Shown one piece after another: positions 8,230 through 16,385 of a stretch of 64,000 bases of DNA. Origin of the DNA: Streptomyces violaceorubidus (lineage in GTDB: Bacteria; Actinomycetota; Actinomycetes; Streptomycetales; Streptomycetaceae); assembly GCF_000717995.1 (NCBI RefSeq), contig NZ_JODM01000017.1, positions 62,001 through 126,000 on the forward strand, read 5' to 3'. Made by a program: the position numbers and the translations under genes. The notes beneath the pieces were generated by a model that had not been told where the DNA came from, did no database searches, and saw only the letters and a list, made by a program, of their open reading frames with translations. Numbering within the stretch: position 1 is the first letter of the stretch; every line of letters starts with the position of its first letter.

Positions 8230-9471
8230 ATGGCCAGGCGCGAGAGAGTCATGAGGATGTCGGTCGAGCAGCCGCTGTGGCGCGCGCTCGCCGGCTACCG
8301 CGTGCTCACCATGCTGTACGCGATCGGCTTCTTCGCCACCGCCTACGCGGGCTTCGCCCGCCCCTGGATCGCCGTCGCCTACTACGCGGTCCTCCTGGTC
8401 TGGACCCTCGCCACCCTCCCCAAGGTCGCGAACGCCGCGAGCTGCACCAAGAGGTTCCTCGCCGCCGACCTCACCGTGGCGCTGACCGGTATCCTCCTCA
8501 CCCCCCTCGCCGACGCCCCCGAACGCGTCATGGACGGCGGACCGACCCTGCCGTCGATATGGACCGCCGGCTCCGTGCTCGCCTTCGCCGTCAAGGGCGG
8601 CTGGCGCTGGGCCGCCGTGGCCTCCACCCTCGTCGCCGTCGCCAACCTGGTCGAACGCGGCACCCCGGCCCGCGACACCGTCCACAACGTCATCCTCGTC
8701 TGGGTCGCCTCCATCGCCATCGGCTACGTCGTCGAGGTCGCCCGCGCCTCCGAGCGCACCCTCGCGCGCGCCCTGGAGATCGAGGCGGCGACCAGGGAAC
8801 GGGAGCGGCTGGCCCGGGACATCCACGACAGCGTCCTCCAGGTGCTGGCCATGGTGCAGCGCCGGGGCGCCGTCATCGGCGGCGAGGCGGCCGAGCTGGG
8901 CCGGCTGGCCGGTGAGCAGGAGGTGGCCCTGCGCACCCTGGTCTCCGGTGGCCTGGTGCCGGTCTCCCGCCTGTCGGAGGACGCCGCCGAGGGCGCGGTC
9001 GTCCGGGCGGTCGAGGAACCGGAGGGCGCGGACCCGCAGGGCCCCGTCGATCTGCGCGCCCTGCTCGCCCCGTACGCCGGTTCCCTGGTGAACCTCGCCG
9101 AACCGGGCGCCGAGGTCCTCCTGGCCCGGGATGCCGCGCGGGAGCTGGCCGCCGCCGTGGGCGCCGCGCTGGACAACGTCCGCCAACACGTCGGCGAACA
9201 GGCCCGCGCGTGGATCCTGGTCGAGGACGAACCGGACGAGGTGATCGTCACCGTCCGCGACGAGGGGCCCGGCATCCCGGACGGGCGGCTCGCCGAGGCC
9301 GAGGGCGAGGGACGGCTCGGCGTGGCCCTGTCGATCCGCGGCCGGCTGCGCGACCTCGGCGGCACGGCCGAGCTGATCTCGGTGCCCGGGCAGGGCACGG
9401 AGGTCGAACTGAAGGCACCGAAGAAGACCGTCGGTACCACCGCACGGGGGAAGGCAGCGGACCATGGCTGA
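8230..9471 (+). CDS. macS: Membrane sensor histidine kinase, MacS-like
   Basis: A 413-residue kinase. The N-terminal 175 residues carry about five hydrophobic segments typical of the MacS N-terminal domain. A HisKA_3 dimerisation box then follows, RERERLARDIHDSVLQ with phosphoacceptor His199. The C-terminal HATPase domain has DNVRQHV (N box) and RDEGPGIPDG (G1), ending near KAPKK. It would phosphorylate the response regulator encoded next, whose ATG overlaps its end by eight bases (translational coupling). Position and architecture match the S. coelicolor MacRS pair (SCO2120/SCO2121), described as controlling membrane-protein genes, antibiotic production and development. The signal sensed is unknown. 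Confidence 0.85.
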   Translation: MARRERVMRMSVEQPLWRALAGYRVLTMLYAIGFFATAYAGFARPWIAVAYYAVLLVWTLATLPKVANAASCTKRFLAADLTVALTGILLTPLADAPERVMDGGPTLPSIWTAGSVLAFAVKGGWRWAAVASTLVAVANLVERGTPARDTVHNVILVWVASIAIGYVVEVARASERTLARALEIEAATRERERLARDIHDSVLQVLAMVQRRGAVIGGEAAELGRLAGEQEVALRTLVSGGLVPVSRLSEDAAEGAVVRAVEEPEGADPQGPVDLRALLAPYAGSLVNLAEPGAEVLLARDAARELAAAVGAALDNVRQHVGEQARAWILVEDEPDEVIVTVRDEGPGIPDGRLAEAEGEGRLGVALSIRGRLRDLGGTAELISVPGQGTEVELKAPKKTVGTTARGKAADHG

Positions 9472-10171
9472 ACGACAGGACCCTGAACGGCAGCTCCGCG
9501 AGGGGCAGGACGTGATCAAGGTCATGGTGGTCGACGACCACCCGATGTGGCGCGACGCGGTCGCCCGGGACCTGGCCGAGTCCGGCTTCGACGTGGTCGC
9601 CACCGCGAGCGACGGCGACCAGGCGGTGCGCCGCGCCCGGGCCGCCGCCCCCCACGTCCTCGTGCTCGACCTCAACCTGCCCGGCAGGCCCGGCGTCCAG
9701 GTCTGCAAGGAGGTCGTCGGCGCCGACCCGCGGCTGCGCGTGCTCGTGCTCTCGGCGAGCGGGGAGCACGCCGACGTACTGGAGGCGGTCAAGTCCGGCG
9801 CGACCGGCTACCTGCTGAAGTCGGCCTCCACCGAGGAACTGCGGGACGCGGTGCGCCGCACGGCCGCGGGCGACCCCGTCTTCACCCCGGGGCTCGCCGG
9901 GCTGGTCCTCGGCGAGTACCGCCGCCTCGCCTCCGAACCGGCCCCCGCGGCGGGCACCGACGACCCCGGCGCGCCCCGGCTCACCGACCGGGAGACCGAG
10001 GTGCTGCGCCTGGTCGCCAAGGGCCTGAGCTACAAGCAGATCGCCGAACGCCTCGTCATCTCCCACCGCACCGTGCAGAACCACGTACAGAACACCCTCG
10101 GCAAGCTCCAGCTGCACAACCGCGTGGAGCTGGTGCGGTACGCGATAGAACGGGGTCTGGACGACGCCTGA
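9464..10171 (+). CDS. macR: NarL/LuxR-type response regulator, MacR-like
   Basis: A 235-residue response regulator. The receiver domain has the acidic pair in VVDDHP, phospho-acceptor Asp69 in VLVLDLNLPG and Lys in YLLKSAS. The C-terminal LuxR helix-turn-helix is LTDRETEVLRLVAKGLSYKQ and onwards to HRTVQNHVQNTLGKL. Phosphorylation by the adjacent kinase should promote dimeric DNA binding. The ATG at 9464 overlaps the kinase gene. A GTG at 9512 would place the acceptor at Asp53, the usual position, and is a fair alternative. Assignment as MacR rests on gene order and family. Confidence 0.85.
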   Translation: MAERQDPERQLREGQDVIKVMVVDDHPMWRDAVARDLAESGFDVVATASDGDQAVRRARAAAPHVLVLDLNLPGRPGVQVCKEVVGADPRLRVLVLSASGEHADVLEAVKSGATGYLLKSASTEELRDAVRRTAAGDPVFTPGLAGLVLGEYRRLASEPAPAAGTDDPGAPRLTDRETEVLRLVAKGLSYKQIAERLVISHRTVQNHVQNTLGKLQLHNRVELVRYAIERGLDDA

Positions 10172-10325
10172 CCCGCGCGGGACAGCGGCCTCGACCGCCC
10201 GCCCCCGGCGACTGGCCGCACGAGGAGGCCGGCGTCCTCCTCGGCCGACCGGCGACGGCGGGCCCGGGGCCGTATATTCGGCCCGGAGCCCACCAGACCC
10301 GGAGCCCACCAGGACGGGAGCGGTC

Positions 10326-11321
10326 GTGGAGATCCTTGCCTTCGGCGTCCAGGCCGACGAGAAACCCCTGATCGAGCGGGCCTTCGGCATCCACGAGGAC
10401 GTCCGCTGCCTGGACGTCTTCCTCAACGCGGACACCGCCCCCATCGCGGCCGGCCACGAGATCGTCTCCACGTCCGTCAACGCCGACCTCGGCGCGGACG
10501 TCCTGGAGATCCTCGCGGCCGGCGGCACCCGGATGGTGGCCCAGCGCTCCACCGGCTTCAACAACGTCGACCTGGACACGGCCGAGCGGCTCGGCATGAC
10601 CGTGGCCCGGGTGTCGTCCTACTCGCCGTACTCGGTCGCCGAGTTCGCCTGGACCCTCGCCATGGCCGTCAACCGGCGGATCGTGCGCGCCTCCATCCGC
10701 ACCCGCGACTTCGACTTCCGCCTCGACGGCCTGATGGGCCGGGACCTGCACGGCCGCACCGCCGGTGTCCTCGGCACCGGGAAGATCGGCGAGGCCTTCG
10801 CCCGGATCGCCCACGGCTTCGGCATGCGGCTGCTCGGCTGGGACGTCGCCGAGAACCCGGCCTGCGCGGAACTGGGCATGCGCTACGTCCCCAAGGACGA
10901 GCTGCTCGCCCGCTCCGACCTGATCACCCTGCACGTCCCGTTGATGCCCGAGACCCGGCACCTGATCGACGCCGCCGCGCTCAAGGCGATGCGCGACGAC
11001 GCCGTCCTGATCAACTCCAGCCGGGGCGGCCTCATCGACACCGCGGCCCTCGTCGGCGAGCTGCGCGCGGGCCGCTTCGCGGGCGTGGGCCTCGACGTGT
11101 ACGAGGCGGAGGCGGGCCTGTTCTTCCTCGACAAGTCCCTGGAGGCCGTCGAGGACGACACCCTGGCCCGCCTCGTCACCTTCCCGAACGTCCTGGTCAC
11201 CTCGCACCAGGCGTACTACACCGAGGAGGCCGTCGGCCAGATCGTCGACGCGACGGTGCGCAACGTCCTCGACTACCGGGAGGGCCGCCGTTCGGAGAAC
11301 GTGCTGGTGCCGCGCAGCTGA
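10326..11321 (+). CDS. D-isomer-specific 2-hydroxyacid dehydrogenase
   Basis: A 331-residue NAD-dependent dehydrogenase of the D-lactate dehydrogenase group. The Rossmann loop is GVLGTGKIGEAFARIA. Catalytic residues are Arg in INSSRGGLIDT, Glu in DVYEAEAGLFF and His in SHQAYYTEEA. The LFFLDKS insertion after the Glu is typical of fermentative-type D-lactate dehydrogenases, so reduction of pyruvate or a related 2-oxoacid is likely. The start is GTG 10326 after GGGAG. Its last 49 bases overlap the 3' end of the convergent anthranilate synthase gene. A short direct repeat (CCCGGAGCCCACCAG) lies just upstream near 10280-10312. Confidence 0.88.
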   Translation: MEILAFGVQADEKPLIERAFGIHEDVRCLDVFLNADTAPIAAGHEIVSTSVNADLGADVLEILAAGGTRMVAQRSTGFNNVDLDTAERLGMTVARVSSYSPYSVAEFAWTLAMAVNRRIVRASIRTRDFDFRLDGLMGRDLHGRTAGVLGTGKIGEAFARIAHGFGMRLLGWDVAENPACAELGMRYVPKDELLARSDLITLHVPLMPETRHLIDAAALKAMRDDAVLINSSRGGLIDTAALVGELRAGRFAGVGLDVYEAEAGLFFLDKSLEAVEDDTLARLVTFPNVLVTSHQAYYTEEAVGQIVDATVRNVLDYREGRRSENVLVPRS

Positions 11322-13180
11322 CCGGCCAGCTCCCGCACGATCGCCGTGCCGTTCAGCGTCAGCACCGACTCGGGGTGGAACTGGACGCCGGCGAAACCCG
11401 GCCCGCGCAGCGCGTGCACCTCGCCGCCCGCCGAACGGCTCACCTCGACGCCGTGCGCGGCCAGCTCCCCGGCCGCCTCGTCGTCGCAGCGGGCGGTGAA
11501 GCTGTTGTAGAAGCCGACCGTCTCAGGCCGCCCGAACAGGTCGATCTCCGTCTGCGCCCCCTGGTGGGGCACCTCCTTGCGGACGATGCCGAGCCCCAGC
11601 TCCGCCGCGATCAGCTCGTGCCCGAGGCAGACGCCGAGGACGCCGTGCCGGTTCGCCCCGAGTACCTCGGCGGTCAGGGACCGCAGGAAGCGCATCTTCG
11701 GGTCGGCCGGGTCGCAGGGATCACCGGGGCCCGGCCCCAGCACCACCGGGCCGCCCTCGTGCCCGAGCACCGCCTCGCGCAGCCCCGGCCCGTCGTAGCG
11801 CCGGATGCTCACCGCGAGCCCCGAGGAGCGCAGCAGGTGCGCGAGCATCGCCGTGAAGGTGTCCTCCGCGTCGACGACCAGGGCGTGCCCGGTGAGCACC
11901 GCCGACGGCTCCTGCATCCGCAGCCAGAACGGGGCCAGCGCGGCGCGCCGCCCGTCCAGCGCGGCCCGCACCCGGGGGTCGTCCGCCAGCCGGGGCCGCC
12001 CCGCCTCCGCACGCGGCCGGGACGGGCGTACGCCCAGCGCCGCCAGCACCCCGGCCGCCTTGGCGTGGGTCTCCGCGACCTCGCCCGCCGGGTCCGAGCC
12101 CCGCACCAGCGTGGCGCCGACCGGCACCCGCAGCCGCCCGTCGGCGTCGATGTCGGCGGTGCGGATCAGGATGGGGGAGTCGAGGGACTGCGGACCGGCC
12201 GGCCGTCCCGGGCCGTCCCCCGGGTCCCGCCCGAGCAGCGCCAGCGCGCCCGCGTAGTAGCCCCGCCCGCCGGTCTCGTGCCGCTCGATCACCCGGCAGG
12301 CGTTCTGCACCGGCGAGCCGGTGACCGTCGCCGCGAACATGGTCTCCCGCAGCACCTCCCGCGCGTCCAGGGAGGACTTCCCGCGCAGCTCGTACTCGGT
12401 GTGCGCGAGGTGCGCCATCTCCTTCAGCCGCGGCCCGACGACCACCCCGCCCATGTCGCCGACGGTGCACATCATCTTCAGTTCCTCGTCGACCACCATC
12501 GACAGCTCCTCGATCTCCTTGCCGTCGGCGAGGAAGTCGAGCAGGTGCTCGGGCGTCGGCCCCTCGGCGGGGTAGCGGTACGTGCCGCTGATCGGGTTCA
12601 TGACGACCGTGCCGCCGGACATCCGCACGTGCACCTCGGGACTCGCCCCGACCAGCGTCCGGTCCCCGGTGTGCACCACGAACGTCCAGTACGCGCCCCG
12701 CTCGCCCTCCAGGAGCCGCCGGAACAGCGCCAGCGCGTCGGCCCGCCCGAACCCGGGGACCCGGCCCCCGTACGTCCGCCGGATCACGAAGTTGGCGCCC
12801 TCGCCCCGCCCGATCTCCTCGTCGAGGACCCGCCCGACGATCCGCGCGTACTCCTCGTCGCCGACGTCGAAGCCGCCGCCCTCGACCCGCACCTCGTGCG
12901 CGGGCAGCCGGTCCAGCGCCTCGGCGAGCGGGATGGCGTGCCGCTCCTCGGGGGTGAGCATCAGCAGCGGTGTGCCGTCGTCGCGGACGTCGAAGCCGCG
13001 CTCGCGGATCTGCCGGAAGGGGACGAGCACCAGCCCCTCGTCGGGCAGGTCGGCGAGCCGGTCGTACGCCGTGACCGGGCCGAGCAGCAGTTCCACCAGG
13101 TCGTGGTCGTGGCCGGGGGTCCGGCGGCGGAGCAGGGCGAAGGGGCGGGGGTCGGTCGGCAAGCCGTCGAGCGGTGTCAT
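11273..13180 (-). CDS. trpE: Fused anthranilate synthase (TrpE-TrpG)
   Basis: A 635-residue single-chain anthranilate synthase that makes anthranilate from chorismate and glutamine, the first step of tryptophan synthesis. The N-terminal chorismate-binding domain includes GANFVIRRTYGGRVPGF, NPISGTYRYP, DEELKMM and FAATVTGSPVQNACRVIE. The C-terminal class I glutamine amidotransferase has LGPGPGDP, the nucleophile in GVCLGHE, and FHPESVLT with His/Glu. The ATG at 13180 follows GAAGGA. Upstream are a Trp-rich leader peptide and a terminator, so expression should respond to tryptophan. A fused, attenuated gene of this type is known from S. venezuelae. It overlaps the convergent dehydrogenase by 49 bases. 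Confidence 0.93.
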   Translation of the reverse strand: MTPLDGLPTDPRPFALLRRRTPGHDHDLVELLLGPVTAYDRLADLPDEGLVLVPFRQIRERGFDVRDDGTPLLMLTPEERHAIPLAEALDRLPAHEVRVEGGGFDVGDEEYARIVGRVLDEEIGRGEGANFVIRRTYGGRVPGFGRADALALFRRLLEGERGAYWTFVVHTGDRTLVGASPEVHVRMSGGTVVMNPISGTYRYPAEGPTPEHLLDFLADGKEIEELSMVVDEELKMMCTVGDMGGVVVGPRLKEMAHLAHTEYELRGKSSLDAREVLRETMFAATVTGSPVQNACRVIERHETGGRGYYAGALALLGRDPGDGPGRPAGPQSLDSPILIRTADIDADGRLRVPVGATLVRGSDPAGEVAETHAKAAGVLAALGVRPSRPRAEAGRPRLADDPRVRAALDGRRAALAPFWLRMQEPSAVLTGHALVVDAEDTFTAMLAHLLRSSGLAVSIRRYDGPGLREAVLGHEGGPVVLGPGPGDPCDPADPKMRFLRSLTAEVLGANRHGVLGVCLGHELIAAELGLGIVRKEVPHQGAQTEIDLFGRPETVGFYNSFTARCDDEAAGELAAHGVEVSRSAGGEVHALRGPGFAGVQFHPESVLTLNGTAIVRELAGQLRGTSTFSERRPSR

Positions 13181-13235
13181 GGGTCCGGGTCCTTCTCGTT
13201 CGTCGGAGAGGAACGGTCCCGGTCGCGAAAACACC

Positions 13236-13260
13236 GAAGGCCGCCCCTCGGGCGGCCTTC
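13236..13260 (-). terminator. trp attenuator terminator hairpin
   Basis: GAAGGCCGCC and GGCGGCCTTC form a perfect 10-bp stem with a five-base loop. On the minus strand it is followed by GGTGTTTTC, a short U-tract. It lies between the Trp leader peptide and the anthranilate synthase start, the expected place for a transcription attenuator. Competing antiterminator pairing in 13261-13283 was not worked out. Confidence 0.9.
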
Positions 13261-13283
13261 GCGAAGTCTTGCGTCACGCGCAG

Positions 13284-13340
13284 TCAGTGGGCCGCCGGAT
13301 GAGCGGTCCACCACCAGTTCTGGATCGAGTGCGCGAACAT
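13284..13340 (-). CDS. trpL: trp leader peptide (three consecutive Trp codons)
   Basis: An 18-codon ORF reading MFAHSIQNWWWTAHPAAH then TGA. Three consecutive TGG codons make its translation sensitive to charged tRNA-Trp. Ribosome stalling there would favour antitermination before the fused anthranilate synthase gene. No Shine-Dalgarno is present. A -10-like TAGGGT (13348-13353 on the complement) lies seven bases upstream of the ATG, so transcription may begin at or near the start codon (leaderless). The mechanism is established for trp operons and for the S. venezuelae homologue; here it is inferred from the sequence. Confidence 0.93.
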   Translation of the reverse strand: MFAHSIQNWWWTAHPAAH

Positions 13341-13386
13341 GCCGTCGACCCTAGCGCATCCGCGCCGGGGCCGACGGCATGCCACC

Positions 13387-16215
13387 TCAGATGATCATGC
13401 CGTACGTGTTCCAGCCGCCGCCGACCCTGACGCGGGCCTTGAACGGCGTCGTGGCGCTGCCGATGCCCTGGTAGAACCAGAGCACGCCGTCCTTGTCGCG
13501 GGCGATCAGGTCCGGCACTCCGTCGCGGTTCAGGTCGCTCGGCCCGTTCAGCACGTTGTAGACGGACCAGCCGCCGCCGACCCGGGTGCGGGCCTCGAAG
13601 GGCGACGCGGCGTTGCCGGTGCCCTTGTAGAGCCACAGGACGCCGCTCTTGTCGCGGGCGATCAGGTCGGCCCTGCCGTCACCCGAGAGGTCGCCGGTGT
13701 CGGTCAGCGCGTTGTAGACGGACCAGCCGCCGCCGATCCTGGACTTGGCCGCGAAGGGCGCGGAGGGGGTGCCGGTGCCCTGGTAGAGCCAGAGCACGCC
13801 GCTCTTGTCGCGGGCGATCAGGTCGGCCCTGCCGTCACCCGTGAGGTCCCGGGCGCCGGTGATCGTGTCGTAGACGGACCAGCCGCCGCCGACCCGGGTG
13901 CGGGCCGCGAGGGGCTCGGTGAGGTCGCCGCTGCCCTTGTAGTACCAGAGCACGCCGCTCTTGTCGCGGGCCACCACGTCGCCGGTGCCGTCGGCGCGCA
14001 GCGCCGTCATCGTCGTCACCGTGTCGTAGGTGTTCCAGCCGCCGCCGACGCGGAAGCGGCTGTAGAACGGGGAGGACGCGCTGCCGGTGCCCTGGTACTG
14101 CCACAGCACGCCCGACGCGTCCCGACCGAGGATGTCGTACCGGTCGGTGCCCGCGTCGGGTGCGGTGCTCTTGGCCAGCTGCACGTCGGCCGTGCGGACG
14201 TAACCGATGCGGTGGTTGAAGTGGATCGGGTAGTACGTGGTGCTGCCCACGACCACCGTGCGCGAGCCGGTGCCCGAACCGTCCATGTTGCCGCTGTTGT
14301 AGTACGAGCCCTTCAGGGCACCACCGGCCAGCGCGTACTTCTGCCCGGCGAGCACGCCGTACTTGGTCAGCGACTCGTTGTTCTTGCTCTGGACCGGGAC
14401 TCCGGTGCCCGTGTACGCGCTGTCCTCGGGGTAGGCGCGCCCGTACACCGGGATCGAGCTGGACCCCGCCTTGGGCACGACCACGTCCGGCGTGCCGACG
14501 GCGGCGGCGAACTGGCCGCCGCGGTTGGAGAACCAGGCCTTCTTGCCGCCGTACCAGATGGCCGTCCAGTCCTGCCGTGCCTCGGCGACCACGAACTCGC
14601 CGCCGGCCAGGACCTTGTTGCCCCAGTTCCAGCCCTCGGACCAGGTCTGGCTGCCCAGGTACGGGTCGGTGAGGGTGGCCGAGGAGGTGGACGGCGAGGA
14701 GTACAGGTAGGTGAAGTTCGCCGGCTGCGCGGGGACCGCGGAGCCGCTGTTGGTGATCTTCGGCTGGTTGGCCGTGGTGAACGGCGGGACGACGCGGATC
14801 ACCTGGCCGGCCTTGTACGGGCCGCCCGGGCCCTCGGCGCCGGTGGGGGCGCCCAGCAGGCCCATGTAGTGGTTCCAGTCCCAGAACGGGCCCGGGTCCC
14901 AGTGCTGGGACTTCACGTTGCCGTCCAGGACGCCCGGGACCTCGTCGTGGCCGAGGATGTGCTCACGGTCCAGCGGGATGTCGTACTTGCCGGCCAGGTA
15001 CTTCACCAGCGCGGCCGAGGACTCGTACTGCGGCTCGGTGTACCAGCTGCCGTCCTTGATCGCGTAGCCCTCGTGCTCGATGCCGATCGAGTGCATGTTG
15101 AGGGTCTTGTTCGCCGCGTGCCACGCCTCGTTCTTGTTCTCGACCATCTGGGTGACCAGACCGTCGGAGGCGCGGATCAGGTAGTGGGCGCTGGCGTACG
15201 ACAGGGAGTTCTGGAAGACGGCCAGGGCGCTGCTGTAGCTGCCCTCGGTGTCGTGGATCACGATCGAGGTGATCTCGTGCCCGGCCGCGGGGCGGCTCGC
15301 GACGTTGTAGTTGCCCCAGTCGTCGATGGCGCCGTTCTGCTTGTAGGCGGCGGGACGGAAGTCGCAGTTCAGGCCGGACGGGCACTCGGGAGCCGGGGTG
15401 GCGGAGGCCGCGGCCAGCTCCAGGTCCGTCGTCCTCTTCGGCCGCACCGCCGGGTCGGCCGGCAGGCTGAGCGACTGGCCGTCGGCGGTGACGCGCTGCT
15501 CACCGGTCTTGATCGACTCGAACACGCGCCGCGCGAAGAGCTGCGCGCCCTTGGTGTCCGGGGCCTGGCTGGCGCGGGCCACCGCCGGGTACCAGGCGCC
15601 GGCGTCCTCGGGCAGCGAACCGGTGGCGTCCTTCTGGTACTTGGCCAGCAGTGCGGCGCCCGCCCGGATGCTCTCGCCGGTGTCGCTGCGCACCTCCTGG
15701 GCCGACGCGTCGATCAGGCCGGCCGCCTGGTCCAGGGTGTGCAGCCGCGGGTCGTCGGTGTCGACGGGCTTCTCGTCGAGGCTCTTGAGCGCCTTGTCGG
15801 CGTCGAAGTGCTTCTCGACGACCGGGTCGCCGCTGCGGTTCATGTGCTCGAGCCGGTGCTCGCGCTCCTCGGCGGCGCCGTCGTTCTCCAGGCTGTCCGC
15901 GTCGACGTCCGTGAGACCCATGACGTTGTAGGCGCCGGTGGTGCTCGGCAGCCCGTCGTGGTCCTCCCAGCGCGTCTGCCGGTACGAGACCGCCATCAGT
16001 ACGCTCTGCGGGACGTCGAACTCCTCGGCGGCCTGCTCGAACTCGCTCTGCAGCCGGTCCCCCGGGGCCGCGGCGGCCTGCGCCGGGTCCGAGCCCAGCA
16101 GGCCCGGCGAGGCCAGGGCCAGGCCGCCGGCCGTGACGGCGACGGCCACCGCCGAGGCGACGCCGTAGACGAGCAGTCTCTTCTTCTTGCGGTCTCTGCG
16201 GTGATCCGCGCTCAA
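13387..16215 (-). CDS. Secreted N-acetylmuramoyl-L-alanine amidase with FG-GAP/VCBS-like repeats
   Basis: A 942-residue exported protein. RKKKRLLVYG followed by a long hydrophobic stretch and AQAAAAPG forms a Sec signal peptide. A helical region follows, then an Amidase_2 domain with SIVIHDTEGSYSSALAVFQN, SAHYLIRASDG, NMHSIGIEHEG and HILGHDEVPG, which would cleave the bond between muramic acid and the stem peptide. A middle domain of unclear fold follows. The C-terminus holds five repeats of about 51 residues of the DLTGDGRADLIARDKSGVLW type, probably a beta-propeller. The start is TTG 16215 after GGGGTGGGG; no better start is in frame. Likely acts on peptidoglycan outside the cell. Confidence 0.88.
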   Translation of the reverse strand: MSADHRRDRKKKRLLVYGVASAVAVAVTAGGLALASPGLLGSDPAQAAAAPGDRLQSEFEQAAEEFDVPQSVLMAVSYRQTRWEDHDGLPSTTGAYNVMGLTDVDADSLENDGAAEEREHRLEHMNRSGDPVVEKHFDADKALKSLDEKPVDTDDPRLHTLDQAAGLIDASAQEVRSDTGESIRAGAALLAKYQKDATGSLPEDAGAWYPAVARASQAPDTKGAQLFARRVFESIKTGEQRVTADGQSLSLPADPAVRPKRTTDLELAAASATPAPECPSGLNCDFRPAAYKQNGAIDDWGNYNVASRPAAGHEITSIVIHDTEGSYSSALAVFQNSLSYASAHYLIRASDGLVTQMVENKNEAWHAANKTLNMHSIGIEHEGYAIKDGSWYTEPQYESSAALVKYLAGKYDIPLDREHILGHDEVPGVLDGNVKSQHWDPGPFWDWNHYMGLLGAPTGAEGPGGPYKAGQVIRVVPPFTTANQPKITNSGSAVPAQPANFTYLYSSPSTSSATLTDPYLGSQTWSEGWNWGNKVLAGGEFVVAEARQDWTAIWYGGKKAWFSNRGGQFAAAVGTPDVVVPKAGSSSIPVYGRAYPEDSAYTGTGVPVQSKNNESLTKYGVLAGQKYALAGGALKGSYYNSGNMDGSGTGSRTVVVGSTTYYPIHFNHRIGYVRTADVQLAKSTAPDAGTDRYDILGRDASGVLWQYQGTGSASSPFYSRFRVGGGWNTYDTVTTMTALRADGTGDVVARDKSGVLWYYKGSGDLTEPLAARTRVGGGWSVYDTITGARDLTGDGRADLIARDKSGVLWLYQGTGTPSAPFAAKSRIGGGWSVYNALTDTGDLSGDGRADLIARDKSGVLWLYKGTGNAASPFEARTRVGGGWSVYNVLNGPSDLNRDGVPDLIARDKDGVLWFYQGIGSATTPFKARVRVGGGWNTYGMII
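13390..14160. repeat. Five in-frame repeats of about 153 bp (FG-GAP/VCBS-like)
   Basis: Five successive units, each encoding roughly 51 residues with the frame D-G-x-x-D-L-I-A-R-D-K-S-G-V-L-W and ending V-G-G-G-W-x-x-Y, form the 3' end of the amidase gene. The two middle units share long identical DNA stretches (for example around 13625-13690 and 13790-13850), indicating recent duplication or gene conversion. Boundaries are approximate. Confidence 0.85.
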
Positions 16216-16385
16216 AACCCCACCCCGGTGTGCACTCGATAGGAATATGTCCGTGAGTCGTCCGTGATCCGAACTCAGGAGGCGCGTGAGGTTACCAACA
16301 GGCTCGCGGCGGCCCGTACCGGGGGCCCGTCTCACGGACTGGGCGTGGTAATGGACGCTTCGGTCGACCGCGTACTGTGGGGCGC

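Noticed and set aside
11375..13354. 659-codon + strand frame opposite the anthranilate synthase
   Set aside because: Shadow frame. The minus strand has all TrpE/TrpG motifs, and this one shows none.
13339..16242. 967-codon + strand frame opposite the amidase
   Set aside because: Repeated Val/Gly/Asp words arise from the complement of the propeller repeats; no start site or domain.
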